Assembly: GCF_006352025.1 (NCBI RefSeq)
Contig: NZ_CP040936.1
Span: 2,914,001 to 2,978,000 of the forward strand
DNA from: Hymenobacter sp. DG01
Lineage (GTDB): Bacteria > Bacteroidota > Bacteroidia > Cytophagales > Hymenobacteraceae
Length of the DNA: 64,000 nt
Direction of reading: 5' to 3'
Shown here: piece by piece, positions 24,423 to 32,607 of the stretch
How positions within the stretch are numbered: position 1 is the stretch's first letter
Layout: each line of letters starts with the position of its first letter
Notes under the pieces: generated by a model
Told to the model about the DNA's origin: nothing
The model's database searches: none
Seen by the model: the letters and a program-made list of their open reading frames with translations, nothing else
Program-made: the position numbers and the translations under genes

Positions 24423-26462
24423 TTACTGACCGCCAGCGGTGGCAGCTCCTGCTTTCAGGTACTTATCATACCAGGCCAGGTACCGGTCGTAGCGGTCCTT
24501 GACGTAGCTGGGTTTGCTGATGCCGTGGAACTGGCCAGGGTAAATAATGAGCTGGGTAGGCACTTTGCGGCTTTGCAGGGCCTGGTACATCTGCTCGGTG
24601 TTGAGCAGAGGTACGTTGAAGTCCTTTTCCCCGCACAGAAACAACGTGGGCGTATTGATCTGGCCGGCGTGGAAGAAGGGGTAGGAAATGCGCATCCACA
24701 CGTCGGGGTGCTCCCAGGGCGTACCCAGCTCGGTTTCGTAGTCGCGGATGTACTGGTCGGTGCCGTAGCCGGCCAGCACGTTGGCAATGCCGGCCCCGCT
24801 GGTAGCGGCCTTAAAGCGCGGGTCGCGGGCAATGAGGTGGTCGGTGAGGATGCCGCCGTAGCTCCAGCCGCCCACGCCCAGCCGGTTCGGATCGGCCAGG
24901 CCCTGCTGCACGGCGTAGTCCACCACGGCCAGGGCATCGTCGGAGTCCTTATTGCCCCAATCGGCATAAATGGCCCGGCAGTATTCCAGGCCGCGGCCCG
25001 AGCTGCCGCGGGGGTTGCCGGCCACTACCGCGTAGCCGTGGGCCGCCAGCACCTGCCACTCCGGCGCGAATCCGTAGGCAAACTGCGACACCGGCCCGCC
25101 ATGAATCCGGAGCACCGTGGGGTACTTCTGGCCCGCCTGGTAGCCCACCGGCTTCACCATAAACCCGCTGACCAGGGTACCATCCTTGCTTTTGGCCTGC
25201 AGGGGCTCCACGGCGCCCAGCTGCACGGTTTTCAGCCAGGCATCATTCTGTTTAGAAAGTGGGCGCAGGCTCTTCTTCTCGAAGGCAAATACCTCATCGG
25301 GCAGCAGCGGCTCGCTGTTTACTACTACTACCTGCCCTTTCGGACCCAGCTCAAATTCCGTGATTTCGCGCTTCCCGTCCAGCACCCGCTCTACCTTACC
25401 GCCCGTAGCCGGCACCCGGGCCAGCACCTGGGCACGGTCGTCTTCAAGCAGGAAGTAAAGGTGCTTGCCATCTTTCGACCATTGTGGCTTAAGGGTGTTG
25501 CGGTCCAGGCCCTGGGTGAGCAGGCGGGGCATGCCACCGGTGGCCGGCACCACGGCCAGCTGGTGCAGGCCGTACACCAGCTGCTCCTTGGGAGCGCCCT
25601 CCACGAAGGCTATCCACTTGCCATCGGGGCTCCAGGCGGGGCGGCCGCTCCAGTTGCTGGGGGCGCTGTCGGCCACGTCGGTGGTGGTGAGCTGCCGCGG
25701 CTGGGCGCCGGGGGTAGCCTCTATGGCGTACAGGTCGAAGTTGTCGTGGCGGTCGGGGTCCTCGCCGCGCTTGCTCACGAACACCAGCTGGCGGCTATCG
25801 GGGCTCCAGGCGGGGGCGTGCTCGTCGTAGCGGCCGGGCGTGAGGTTGATCAGCTTGCGCGCGGCCACGTCGAAGACGTAGAGGTGCTGGCGCTGCTTGT
25901 TGAGGTAGCCGTCCACGTCCTGCTTAAACTGAAACCGGTCGATGACGATTACCGGCGGCGTTTTCTTTTTGGCTTTCTGCACCAGCGTGAGCGAGTCGGG
26001 GTCGGCGTCGCGGATAATGAGGGCGAGGCGCTTGCCGTCCGGGGCCCACACGTAGTCCTGCACGCTGCCTTTCAGCTTGGTTACTTTCTCGGCCTCGCCG
26101 CCGTTGCGGTTCAACAGCCAAAGCTGGGCCTTGCCTTCCTCCCCTTCGCCGCGGCTCGAGAGAAAGCTCAGGTAAGTACCATCGGGCGAGAAGCGCGGAG
26201 CGGTTTCGTTGTCGGGGCTGGTGGTTACGCGCAGGTTGCGCGAGCCGTCGTAGCGGGCCATCCACACATCGGCGTTGTTTTTGTCGGCGGCCGTATCGGC
26301 CTGGCTGACTACGTAGGTAACCCACTGCCCATCGGGCGAGAAGTGGGCATCTTTTACATCGCGCAGCTGCTGCAGGTCGCGGGCCGTGAGCGGGTGCGGG
26401 GCGGTTTGGGCCGCCAGCGCCGTAGGAGCCAGCACTCCGAGCATGAGGAACAGCTTTTTCAT
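24423..26462 (-). CDS. Secreted S9 family peptidase (acylaminoacyl/dipeptidyl type)
   Basis: 679 residues with a signal peptide (MKKLFLMLGVLAPTALAAQ). The N-terminal beta-propeller has repeated WD40-like TolB motifs (FSPDGQWVTYVVS, FSPDGTYLSFLSSRG, WSPDSRQLVFVSKRG, WSPDGKWIAFVEG). The alpha/beta-hydrolase domain carries Ser in GGWSYGG, Asp in GEKDFNVP and His in GQFHGIS. The substrate-channel segment RIHGGPVSQ is typical. It degrades oligopeptides outside the cytoplasm. It is a distinct subfamily from the S9A enzyme at the window start. Confidence 0.95.
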   Translation of the reverse strand: MKKLFLMLGVLAPTALAAQTAPHPLTARDLQQLRDVKDAHFSPDGQWVTYVVSQADTAADKNNADVWMARYDGSRNLRVTTSPDNETAPRFSPDGTYLSFLSSRGEGEEGKAQLWLLNRNGGEAEKVTKLKGSVQDYVWAPDGKRLALIIRDADPDSLTLVQKAKKKTPPVIVIDRFQFKQDVDGYLNKQRQHLYVFDVAARKLINLTPGRYDEHAPAWSPDSRQLVFVSKRGEDPDRHDNFDLYAIEATPGAQPRQLTTTDVADSAPSNWSGRPAWSPDGKWIAFVEGAPKEQLVYGLHQLAVVPATGGMPRLLTQGLDRNTLKPQWSKDGKHLYFLLEDDRAQVLARVPATGGKVERVLDGKREITEFELGPKGQVVVVNSEPLLPDEVFAFEKKSLRPLSKQNDAWLKTVQLGAVEPLQAKSKDGTLVSGFMVKPVGYQAGQKYPTVLRIHGGPVSQFAYGFAPEWQVLAAHGYAVVAGNPRGSSGRGLEYCRAIYADWGNKDSDDALAVVDYAVQQGLADPNRLGVGGWSYGGILTDHLIARDPRFKAATSGAGIANVLAGYGTDQYIRDYETELGTPWEHPDVWMRISYPFFHAGQINTPTLFLCGEKDFNVPLLNTEQMYQALQSRKVPTQLIIYPGQFHGISKPSYVKDRYDRYLAWYDKYLKAGAATAGGQ

Positions 26463-26576
26463 AGTGAAGAAGGGAAGAAAGGAATGCCACCAAGGACAAG
26501 ACGCTCCCCATGAGGTTGCGCCCGGTATCCGGGCAAGATACCAGGTAGGCGGCGCCTACCCCATGGCCGAGGTGCA

Positions 26577-26603
26577 ATAAAAAACCCCACCGGGTAGGTG
26601 GGG
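26577..26603 (-). terminator. Terminator of the NDH-2 gene
   Basis: On the minus strand a 7-bp GC stem (ccccacc/ggtgggg, 26585-26603) is followed by a run of Ts. Confidence 0.75.
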
Positions 26604-26714
26604 CGTTTTCTCAATTGTCATATCGGGCACAGCGAGGAACCTGGGTGCGTATTTCAATGAGTGAACCCCGATTCCTCGCTGCGCCCGGAATAGCACTTCT
26701 GCTTGTACGTTCGG

Positions 26715-28097
26715 CTACCCCCCTAACACGGCCGCGTTGGGCGCGGGCACTGGTGGGTTGTACTCGGGGGTGGAGGCGTTCTGCTGGGCGTTGGTTTTGC
26801 CTTTGTCGTCCTTGAAATCGTGGCGCTTGTAGGGCCGGATGATGAGGCGCAGAGCCTTATCGGAGCTGAAGTAGCTGATGGCCCAGCTCACCAGCGTAAC
26901 GGCTTTGTTGCGGAAGCCCACCAGCGTCATCAGGTGCACAAACAGCCAGGTCAGCCAGCCCAGGAAGCCGCCGAAGTGCCGGTCGCCGGGCAGGTCCACC
27001 ACAGCGCGGTTACGGCCCACAATGGCCATGCTGCCTTTATTGAAGTATTTGAAGGGCTGTAGGGCCTCGCCGGCCAGCAGGCGCTTGAAATTGGCTGCCA
27101 GCTGCTCGGCCTGCTGAATGGCTACCGGAGCCAGCATGGGGTAGCCGCGCGGCATTTCCTCGGTTACCAGGTTGGCCACGTCGCCGATGGCGTACACGTT
27201 CCGGCTGCCCATTACCCGGTTTATGGTATCCACGTTGATGCGCTTGTTTTTCGCGACTACTTCAGCGGGCAGGCCCTCCACGGCGGCCCCGTTCACGCCA
27301 GCGGCCCAAATCAGGTTTTCTGTGCGCAGAAACTCCGTGTCAGAATAGTAGAGCTTGCCGTCCTCGAAGCGGGCTGCCTTAGTGTTCAGGCGGATGTGGA
27401 TGCCCATTTCCTCCAGATAGGCTTTGGCCTTGTCCTGGGCGTACTTCGACATGGGTCCCAATACCTCCCCGCCCGATTCCACCAGATAGATTTCCATCTG
27501 TTTGAGGTCCAGTTCGGGGTAGTCCTGGGGCAGCACGTCCTTGCGCATTTCGGCCAGAGAGCCGCAGATTTCCACACCCGTGGGGCCGCCGCCTACCACT
27601 ACCACGTTCATCAGGGCCTGGCGCTGCACGGGGTTTTCGCAGAGCAGGGCTTTCTCGAAGTTCTGGAACAGGTAGCTGCGCAGGTTCAGGGCGTTGGGCA
27701 CGCTCTTGATCTGCATGGCATTGCGCTCAATACTTTCCAGTCCGAAGTAATTAGTGAGGGAGCCGGTGGCAATAACCAGGTGGTCGTAGCGGATTTCGCC
27801 GATGTTGGTTACCACGGTGTTGCGCGCATGATCTACCTGCTGCACATCGGCCATGCGGAAAAAGAAATTCGGCTGGCCGGCAAAAATCTTGCGGATGGGG
27901 TAGGCAATGCTGTCGGCTTCCAGGGCCCCGGTAGCCACCTGATACAGCAGGGGCTGAAAGTTGTGGTAGTTGTTCCGGTCGATAACCACTACCTGCACGG
28001 GTGCATCGGCCAGGTCCTTGGCCAGCCGCAGCCCCGCGAAGCCGCAGCCGATAATGACGATGCGCGGCTGGGTGGTAACCGGAAGATTGGTATCCAT
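26715..28097 (-). CDS. ndh: Type II NADH:quinone oxidoreductase (NDH-2)
   Basis: 460 residues from ATG 28097; a start at 28154 would add a non-conserved leader. FAD Rossmann motif IVIIGCGFAGL at the N-terminus, the second (NADH) motif VVVVGGGPTGVE mid-protein, and FAD-binding NVYAIGDVA. The quinone-site region shows LAPVAIQQAEQ. A hydrophobic C-terminal part (FLGWLTWLFVHLMTLVGF) anchors it to the inner membrane. It oxidises NADH without pumping protons and is therefore an alternative to the complex I also encoded in this window. Confidence 0.93.
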   Translation of the reverse strand: MDTNLPVTTQPRIVIIGCGFAGLRLAKDLADAPVQVVVIDRNNYHNFQPLLYQVATGALEADSIAYPIRKIFAGQPNFFFRMADVQQVDHARNTVVTNIGEIRYDHLVIATGSLTNYFGLESIERNAMQIKSVPNALNLRSYLFQNFEKALLCENPVQRQALMNVVVVGGGPTGVEICGSLAEMRKDVLPQDYPELDLKQMEIYLVESGGEVLGPMSKYAQDKAKAYLEEMGIHIRLNTKAARFEDGKLYYSDTEFLRTENLIWAAGVNGAAVEGLPAEVVAKNKRINVDTINRVMGSRNVYAIGDVANLVTEEMPRGYPMLAPVAIQQAEQLAANFKRLLAGEALQPFKYFNKGSMAIVGRNRAVVDLPGDRHFGGFLGWLTWLFVHLMTLVGFRNKAVTLVSWAISYFSSDKALRLIIRPYKRHDFKDDKGKTNAQQNASTPEYNPPVPAPNAAVLGG

Positions 28098-28429
28098 ATC
28101 TGATACAGAATATTGGCGGGGTAAGTACGCGCCGAACTCAGGCAAAAGCGCCAAAATCCTGTACCGAAAACGACCGGCTTAGGTTGTGAAGTAGTGAAGT
28201 AGTGCACGAGTGAAGTATCATGGCGAGCATGTGGCGCATCAAGCCAGTGTCAAAACCATCCTTCCTCTCTTTTGTGACAAGCCTGCTAAGCAGATAAGCC
28301 CCTGACGATAGTACAGTCGTCAAGGGCTTGTCACGCTTCGAGGGGGTAGTACGTTGGTCAGGACGGATGGCTTCGTGCCTCGCCATGACACCTCTTACCT
28401 GTCACCCCATCACCTCATCACTTCATTAC
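28098..28429. other. Intergenic region with hairpin and short direct repeats
   Basis: About 330 bases. It holds heptad-like runs (gtgaagtagtgaagtagtg near 28186; atcacctcatcacttcatt near 28410) and the long hairpin at 28274-28334. No gene was seen. The NDH-2 promoter should lie here, but no clean -7 box was found. Confidence 0.5.
28274..28334. repeat. Long intergenic hairpin
   Basis: Outer arms gtgacaagcc and ggcttgtcac are exact complements. An inner pair (aagcccctgacga with tcgtcaagggctt, one G-T pair) offers a competing stem that shares the ggctt. There is no T tract, so it is not an ordinary terminator. Confidence 0.6.
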
Positions 28430-29122
28430 CTAATAGTCCACCCCTTCTTTCTTTTTGAATTCCCCATCCTTGACCTGCTTAATGAGCTGCAGCCAGCTGA
28501 AGGGGTTCAGCAGGGGGTTATTGGTGGCGGGCGTGGGGCCCATGCCCATGCGGCGCTGCTGGTCGTACTGCTGGTTTTGCAGGGTCTGGCGGTAGTTACC
28601 CATGCTGGTCACGGGCAGGGTATTGAACATGCGGCGCATCACCTGCTCGTTGAGCTTTTCGGCGGCGGTTCGGTCACTTTCCGCTGGGGCCCTCATGGCC
28701 AGGAAGGCTTCCTTGAAAGCTTTTTCGGTGGCGTACGGAAACACCCGCACTTCAGGCAGCACAGTGGCGTCTTCCTTCAGCTGCACAATCACGGAGTAGC
28801 TCTGGCGGGGGTAGTTGGCCGGAATTACCACGTACTGGTTGCGGTAGCCCAGACTCCGAATCACGATACTGTCGCCGGCCAGCACTGGTATAGAAAAGTA
28901 GCCGTAGGGATTGGTGGTGGTACCGCGGCCGGCCTTGGGCACAAACACCGCCGCGCCGGGCACACCCAGCAGCGAGTCGCCGGAGGCTACAATGCCCGTG
29001 AACTGTACCACCGGGCGCTGGCCCTGCGCCCGGGCGCGGCCGGGCGCCAGCAGCAGGGCTACCAGCACGAACCCGAGCAGGGCGGGCAGAAAAGAAAGAC
29101 GAATTCGGGCCACTAGGAGCAT
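28430..29122 (-). CDS. Exported protein with carboxypeptidase-D regulatory-like domain
   Basis: 230 residues from ATG 29122, giving a signal peptide (LLVARIRLSFLPALLGFVLVALLLAPGRARAQ). The domain that follows, FTGIVASGDSLLGVPGAAVFVPKAGRGTTTNPYGYFSIPVLAGDSIVIRSLGY, is the CarboxypepD_reg-like beta-sandwich common in Bacteroidota envelope proteins. The C-terminal part is helical and polar, with no TonB plug or barrel, so it is not a receptor. A -7 element sits just upstream. A structural or adaptor role in the periplasm is likely. Confidence 0.85.
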   Translation of the reverse strand: MLLVARIRLSFLPALLGFVLVALLLAPGRARAQGQRPVVQFTGIVASGDSLLGVPGAAVFVPKAGRGTTTNPYGYFSIPVLAGDSIVIRSLGYRNQYVVIPANYPRQSYSVIVQLKEDATVLPEVRVFPYATEKAFKEAFLAMRAPAESDRTAAEKLNEQVMRRMFNTLPVTSMGNYRQTLQNQQYDQQRRMGMGPTPATNNPLLNPFSWLQLIKQVKDGEFKKKEGVDY

Positions 29123-29140
29123 ACAAGGCATTACAGGCGA

Positions 29141-29148
29141 CAAAGATA
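29141..29148 (-). promoter_or_regulatory. -7 element (TATCTTTG)
   Basis: Plus strand CAAAGATA; exact TAnnTTTG on the minus strand, 18 bases before ATG 29122. Its position decides against the TTG start at 29143, which overlaps it. Confidence 0.6.
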
Positions 29149-29238
29149 CGGCACTTTCGGGGGCCGCTGGCGGGTTTCAGGTAAATTCGGGCCCGCCGGT
29201 TTTGGTTCAGGGTTCTGTTTTCCTGCTTTTGTCTAAAG

Positions 29239-29637
29239 ATGCGCCTCAAACACTTTACCGTTGCATTTGGCCAGCAACTATTCAAAGCCCTCGGCGACGA
29301 CAGCCGGGTGCGCATTCTGCATTTGCTGTGGCGCAACCAGGAAATGTGCATCTCCGATCTGGAGCAGGTGCTGGATTTCACCCAGACCAAAACCTCTAGG
29401 CAACTAGCGTACCTGAAAAATGCGGGCCTCGTGAATTTCCGCCGCCTCGATAACTGGGTGTTTTATTTCATTAAGGACGAAGCCCAGGATTTCCTGCACC
29501 AGCTGCTGAGCTACATGGAGCGCGACCCGCAGCTGCTTCACGACCAGAAGATTTACCAGACCCTCTGGTCGAACCGGGAGCTGGCCGCGTATAAGCTGCA
29601 AAACCGCCGCTGGACCGGGGTTCCGGATGCGCGCTGA
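29239..29637 (+). CDS. ArsR/SmtB-family transcriptional regulator
   Basis: 132 residues with a winged helix: KALGDDSRVRILHLLWRNQEMCISDLEQVLDFTQTKTSRQLAYLKNAGLVNFRRLDNWVFYFI. Helix-turn-helix residues and the wing are well formed. The first recognition-side helix contains only one Cys (MCISDL), so the classical ArsR/SmtB metal site is not obvious. The next gene encodes a thioredoxin-like ferredoxin 41 bases downstream, possibly in the same transcript. Confidence 0.9.
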   Translation: MRLKHFTVAFGQQLFKALGDDSRVRILHLLWRNQEMCISDLEQVLDFTQTKTSRQLAYLKNAGLVNFRRLDNWVFYFIKDEAQDFLHQLLSYMERDPQLLHDQKIYQTLWSNRELAAYKLQNRRWTGVPDAR

Positions 29638-29678
29638 GCGCGGGTGGCGTTCTGTTTTCTTCTTACTTTCTGTTTTCC

Positions 29679-30005
29679 GTGAAATCATCCGCCGCTCTCA
29701 CCCGCCTGTTTGTCTGTACTGCCCAGAAAAGTGAAGTGGGCAAGGATGTAGCCAAGGCACTCAAAGTGGAGCTGAAGAAGCAGGGCCTGAAAAACCTGTT
29801 TAGCGGCGGCGAAAAGCAGAAGACCCGGGTGCAAACCTGCAACTGCCTTGACTTGTGTAAGCATTGCAAGAAAGGCTCCGGCGCGGCTCTCATCATTTAC
29901 CCTGAAGGCACGGTGTACGGCGACGTAAAACCCAAGGACGCTGCCGACATTGTGCGCGAACACCTGGGCGAAGGCCAGGTTATTAAACGGCTGCTGATTG
30001 AGTAG
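29679..30005 (+). CDS. Thioredoxin-like [2Fe-2S] ferredoxin domain protein
   Basis: 108 residues from GTG 29679. The sequence LFVCTAQKS near the start and TCNCLDLCKHCKKG mid-protein supply the cysteines of the thioredoxin-fold 2Fe-2S ferredoxin family. YPEGTVYGDVKPKDAADIVREHL is the usual C-terminal part. It is a small soluble electron carrier; its redox partner is not evident. It follows the ArsR-type regulator closely. Confidence 0.87.
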   Translation: MKSSAALTRLFVCTAQKSEVGKDVAKALKVELKKQGLKNLFSGGEKQKTRVQTCNCLDLCKHCKKGSGAALIIYPEGTVYGDVKPKDAADIVREHLGEGQVIKRLLIE

Positions 30006-30179
30006 CCCCTACCCCTGCTCCGAGGCTGAAAGCCCCTACCTGGTTGACACGCGTGCTGTTCGCACCAAGTGGGCTACCCCCTCGCATGACTCCAAACGTC
30101 AGCGGGTGTCAACCGGAGCCTGAGCATCTTGCTAGTGCTTACTATTCCCTTCATCACCCCATTTCCTCATCACCTCATT

Positions 30180-30875
30180 TTGAAATACCGTCATCTTTTC
30201 TTCGACCTCGACCATACGCTGTGGGATTTTGAAGCCAATGCCGACGAAACCTTGCGCCACCTCTTTGAGCTGCACGAGCTGGGGCGCTACGGCACCTTCA
30301 CGGCGGAGGAGTTTATCCGGGTGTACTCCGACATCAACCACGGTTTGTGGCGACTGTACCAGGGTGGCAAAATTACGCAGCAGCAGTTGCGGGCCACGCG
30401 CTTCCCGCGCACCTTCGTGAAGCTGGGCCTGACGGAGGCCGACGCGCCCGCCGAGATGTCGTCGCAGTTCACGGACCTCCTGCCTCATAAAACGGCAGTA
30501 TTCCCTTACACTTACGAGGTGCTTGATTACCTGCGCGACAAGGGCTACACCTTGCACCTGATTACCAATGGCTTCAAGGAAATTCAGTATCTGAAGCTGA
30601 GCTCTGCCCGCCTGACGGACTACTTTCAGGAAATAGTTACCTCCGAGTGCTGCGGCCACCTCAAGCCCGATGCCCGCATCTTCCGGCATGCCCTGGAACG
30701 CAGCGGCGCTACCGCCCCGGAAAGCCTCATGATCGGCGACAACCTGGAGTGCGACGTGCTGGGCGCCTACAATGCCGGCATCGACCAGGTGTACTTCAAC
30801 CCCGAAAAACGCCGCCACCTCGCCCAGACGACCTATGAAATCAGTTGCCTGAGTGAATTGAAGAGCATTTTGTAG
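30180..30875 (+). CDS. YjjG-like HAD-family nucleotidase
   Basis: 231 residues from TTG 30180 (read as MKYRHLFFDLDHTLWDF); a further upstream TTG would add residues coded by an intergenic repeat. HAD motifs in order: I FFDLDHTLWDF, II LITNG, III Lys in GHLKPDARIF and IV IGDNLECDVLGA. The alpha-helical cap and length fit the YjjG group, which dephosphorylates non-canonical pyrimidine nucleoside monophosphates. Adjacent convergent SIMPL gene, 6 bases away. Confidence 0.87.
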   Translation: MKYRHLFFDLDHTLWDFEANADETLRHLFELHELGRYGTFTAEEFIRVYSDINHGLWRLYQGGKITQQQLRATRFPRTFVKLGLTEADAPAEMSSQFTDLLPHKTAVFPYTYEVLDYLRDKGYTLHLITNGFKEIQYLKLSSARLTDYFQEIVTSECCGHLKPDARIFRHALERSGATAPESLMIGDNLECDVLGAYNAGIDQVYFNPEKRRHLAQTTYEISCLSELKSIL

Positions 30876-30881
30876 CTGCTG

Positions 30882-31592
30882 CTATTCCAGCGCCACCACG
30901 GTTTGCACTGCCCCGGCGTACTCAATCAGCTCGGGGGTAAGGCGAAAGCTGCGGCCGCCCATGCCTTTGCCGTATAGCTCCATTTCCACGGGCGGCGTAG
31001 TACCCCAGCTGCCTTCTTCGCTGCCTACCTTCTCTTCCACTTGCAACACGGCACCTCGCTTCTGCCCCAGCCCGGCGCACAGCTTATCGGCCGCTTTCAG
31101 GGAGTTGCGCAGGGCAATGAGAGTAGCCTCCCGGTGCAGGCTGTCGGCCTGGGTATGGGAATAGCTCAGGTGCCGGATGCTGCTGATGCGGGTTTGCAGC
31201 AAAGCCTCCATGAACGGTTCTAAGCGCTTCAGATCGGCCAGCGTAATGGTTAACGACTGCGTGGCCTGGAAGCCGGTGAAAATTTCTTTTCCGTTGCGGT
31301 ACTCATAGTCTTTGTTGGTTGATACGGTGCTGGTGCGCAGGTCCTGGGCCGTCCGGATAAAGGGTTTTACTACCCCGCTTACCTGCCCGATAACCGCCTG
31401 CACTTCCGCCGCTGCCTCTTTCAGCTTAGGCTTGGTGAAGGATACCTGTACCGTAATTTCTGCCTGATCAGGATACGCCGAAATCTTGCCGTAGCCCACC
31501 ACCGTGATTTGTCGGTTCGGCACCGTGGTAGAGGAAGTGGGAGTGCAGCCGAATAGCAGCAGGGGCAGGCAACTGAGAATAATTCGCTTCAT
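30882..31592 (-). CDS. SIMPL-domain lipoprotein
   Basis: 236 residues. A lipoprotein signal (MKRIILSCLPLLLFGC) leads to a SIMPL (DUF541) domain beginning QITVVGYGKISAYPDQAEITVQVSFT, with the conserved LRTSTVSTNKDYEYRNGK and GFQATQSLTITLADL. The family is periplasmic and associated with oxidative or membrane stress in some bacteria; the molecular role is unclear. Confidence 0.9.
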   Translation of the reverse strand: MKRIILSCLPLLLFGCTPTSSTTVPNRQITVVGYGKISAYPDQAEITVQVSFTKPKLKEAAAEVQAVIGQVSGVVKPFIRTAQDLRTSTVSTNKDYEYRNGKEIFTGFQATQSLTITLADLKRLEPFMEALLQTRISSIRHLSYSHTQADSLHREATLIALRNSLKAADKLCAGLGQKRGAVLQVEEKVGSEEGSWGTTPPVEMELYGKGMGGRSFRLTPELIEYAGAVQTVVALE

Positions 31593-31669
31593 GTAGATTT
31601 AAGGCGTCTGGAGGAAGTTGGAGCAGTAGGCAAGTATAGCTCCTCAGAAGCCAACCGCAGCATCCTGGC

Positions 31670-31677
31670 TACCTTTG
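31670..31677 (+). promoter_or_regulatory. -7 element (TACCTTTG) four bases before an ATG
   Basis: Exact TAnnTTTG match. The expected transcription start falls on or beside the A of ATG 31682. Confidence 0.6.
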
Positions 31678-31681
31678 CCCC

Positions 31682-32230
31682 ATGATCAGACTGATTGGCC
31701 TCTCCGGACGTCGCGGCAGCGGCAAAGACACCATTGCCCGCATGCTGCAGCAGCTGCAACCGGAGCGCAAGTGGCATATCCGCTCCGTGGGCGAGCCGAT
31801 TAAGGCCGTGTGCGCGGCCCTGGCCGGCGAGGGTGTTTCGCCCTATTTCTCGCAGGCGGGCAAGGCCGAGCGCCTGCCAGCCTTTGGGCGCACCCGGGGC
31901 GAAATGCTCCAGCAGGTAGGGCTGGCCCTACGCCAATGGGAGCCTGACATCTGGGTGCAAGCCTTTTTCTCGCGCCTTCCTACCGACCAATGCACTCTTA
32001 TCCCGGATGTGCGCTTCCCCAACGAGGCCAACCTGATCCGGAGCCGTGGCGGCCTGATGCTGCGCGTGGAAGGCGACCCGCTCCACCAGCGCGGCGACGG
32101 CACCCGCGACGACCTGCACCTCAGCGAAACCGCCCTCGACGCCTACCCCCACTTCGACCTCACCCTCCGCAACGAAGGCTCCGTGGCGGAGCTAGAGCAG
32201 CAGGTACGGGCGCTGATGGAGCGAGTGTAG
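31682..32230 (+). CDS. Deoxynucleotide monophosphate kinase-like P-loop protein
   Basis: 182 residues. P-loop GLSGRRGSGKDTIARML at the N-terminus, then GEMLQQVGLALRQWEPDIWVQAF and the strand IPDVRFPNEANLI. These match the phage T4 gp1-like dNMP kinase group, which makes dNDPs from dNMPs. The substrate is inferred from this resemblance; a general P-loop kinase is the alternative. The small gene at 32239 follows at 8 bases. Confidence 0.78.
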   Translation: MIRLIGLSGRRGSGKDTIARMLQQLQPERKWHIRSVGEPIKAVCAALAGEGVSPYFSQAGKAERLPAFGRTRGEMLQQVGLALRQWEPDIWVQAFFSRLPTDQCTLIPDVRFPNEANLIRSRGGLMLRVEGDPLHQRGDGTRDDLHLSETALDAYPHFDLTLRNEGSVAELEQQVRALMERV

Positions 32231-32238
32231 AGGGTTCA

Positions 32239-32583
32239 ATGTCAGCGTTATCTTCTATGGAATCAGTTGCCCTCCAAGTTTTCATGGATGCCATTAACGC
32301 AATGGCATCTCCTGCTTCCGCTCAGATTCAGCACGGTCAGGTATCTGCTGATGAGCTGGCTCTGGATTGGGAAAATGCCTGGCGCGTATCCGACGGACTA
32401 CGTGAGGAGCAGGTGATTTCATCAGAAGTTTATGAAGCAGTGGCCCAGATTTATGCAGAATTAGCCGCCATCAAACCTTCTGACAGCTTCTGGTCTGATG
32501 AGGCACTTCGGCATGAAAGCCGCTGGGCAGATTTCCGCCTTAGGGTGCAGGCTATATTAACACAGCTTGCGCCTCTTAAATAA
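32239..32583 (+). CDS. Small helical protein, unknown
   Basis: 114 residues from ATG 32239, 8 bases after the dNMP-kinase-like gene and probably co-transcribed. The sequence is acidic and helical, with no signal or membrane segment (SADELALDWENAWRVSDGLREEQVISSEVYEAVAQIYAEL). No family recognised. Confidence 0.65.
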   Translation: MSALSSMESVALQVFMDAINAMASPASAQIQHGQVSADELALDWENAWRVSDGLREEQVISSEVYEAVAQIYAELAAIKPSDSFWSDEALRHESRWADFRLRVQAILTQLAPLK

Positions 32584-32607
32584 GCACCGGAAACGCGCCT
32601 TCAGGTT

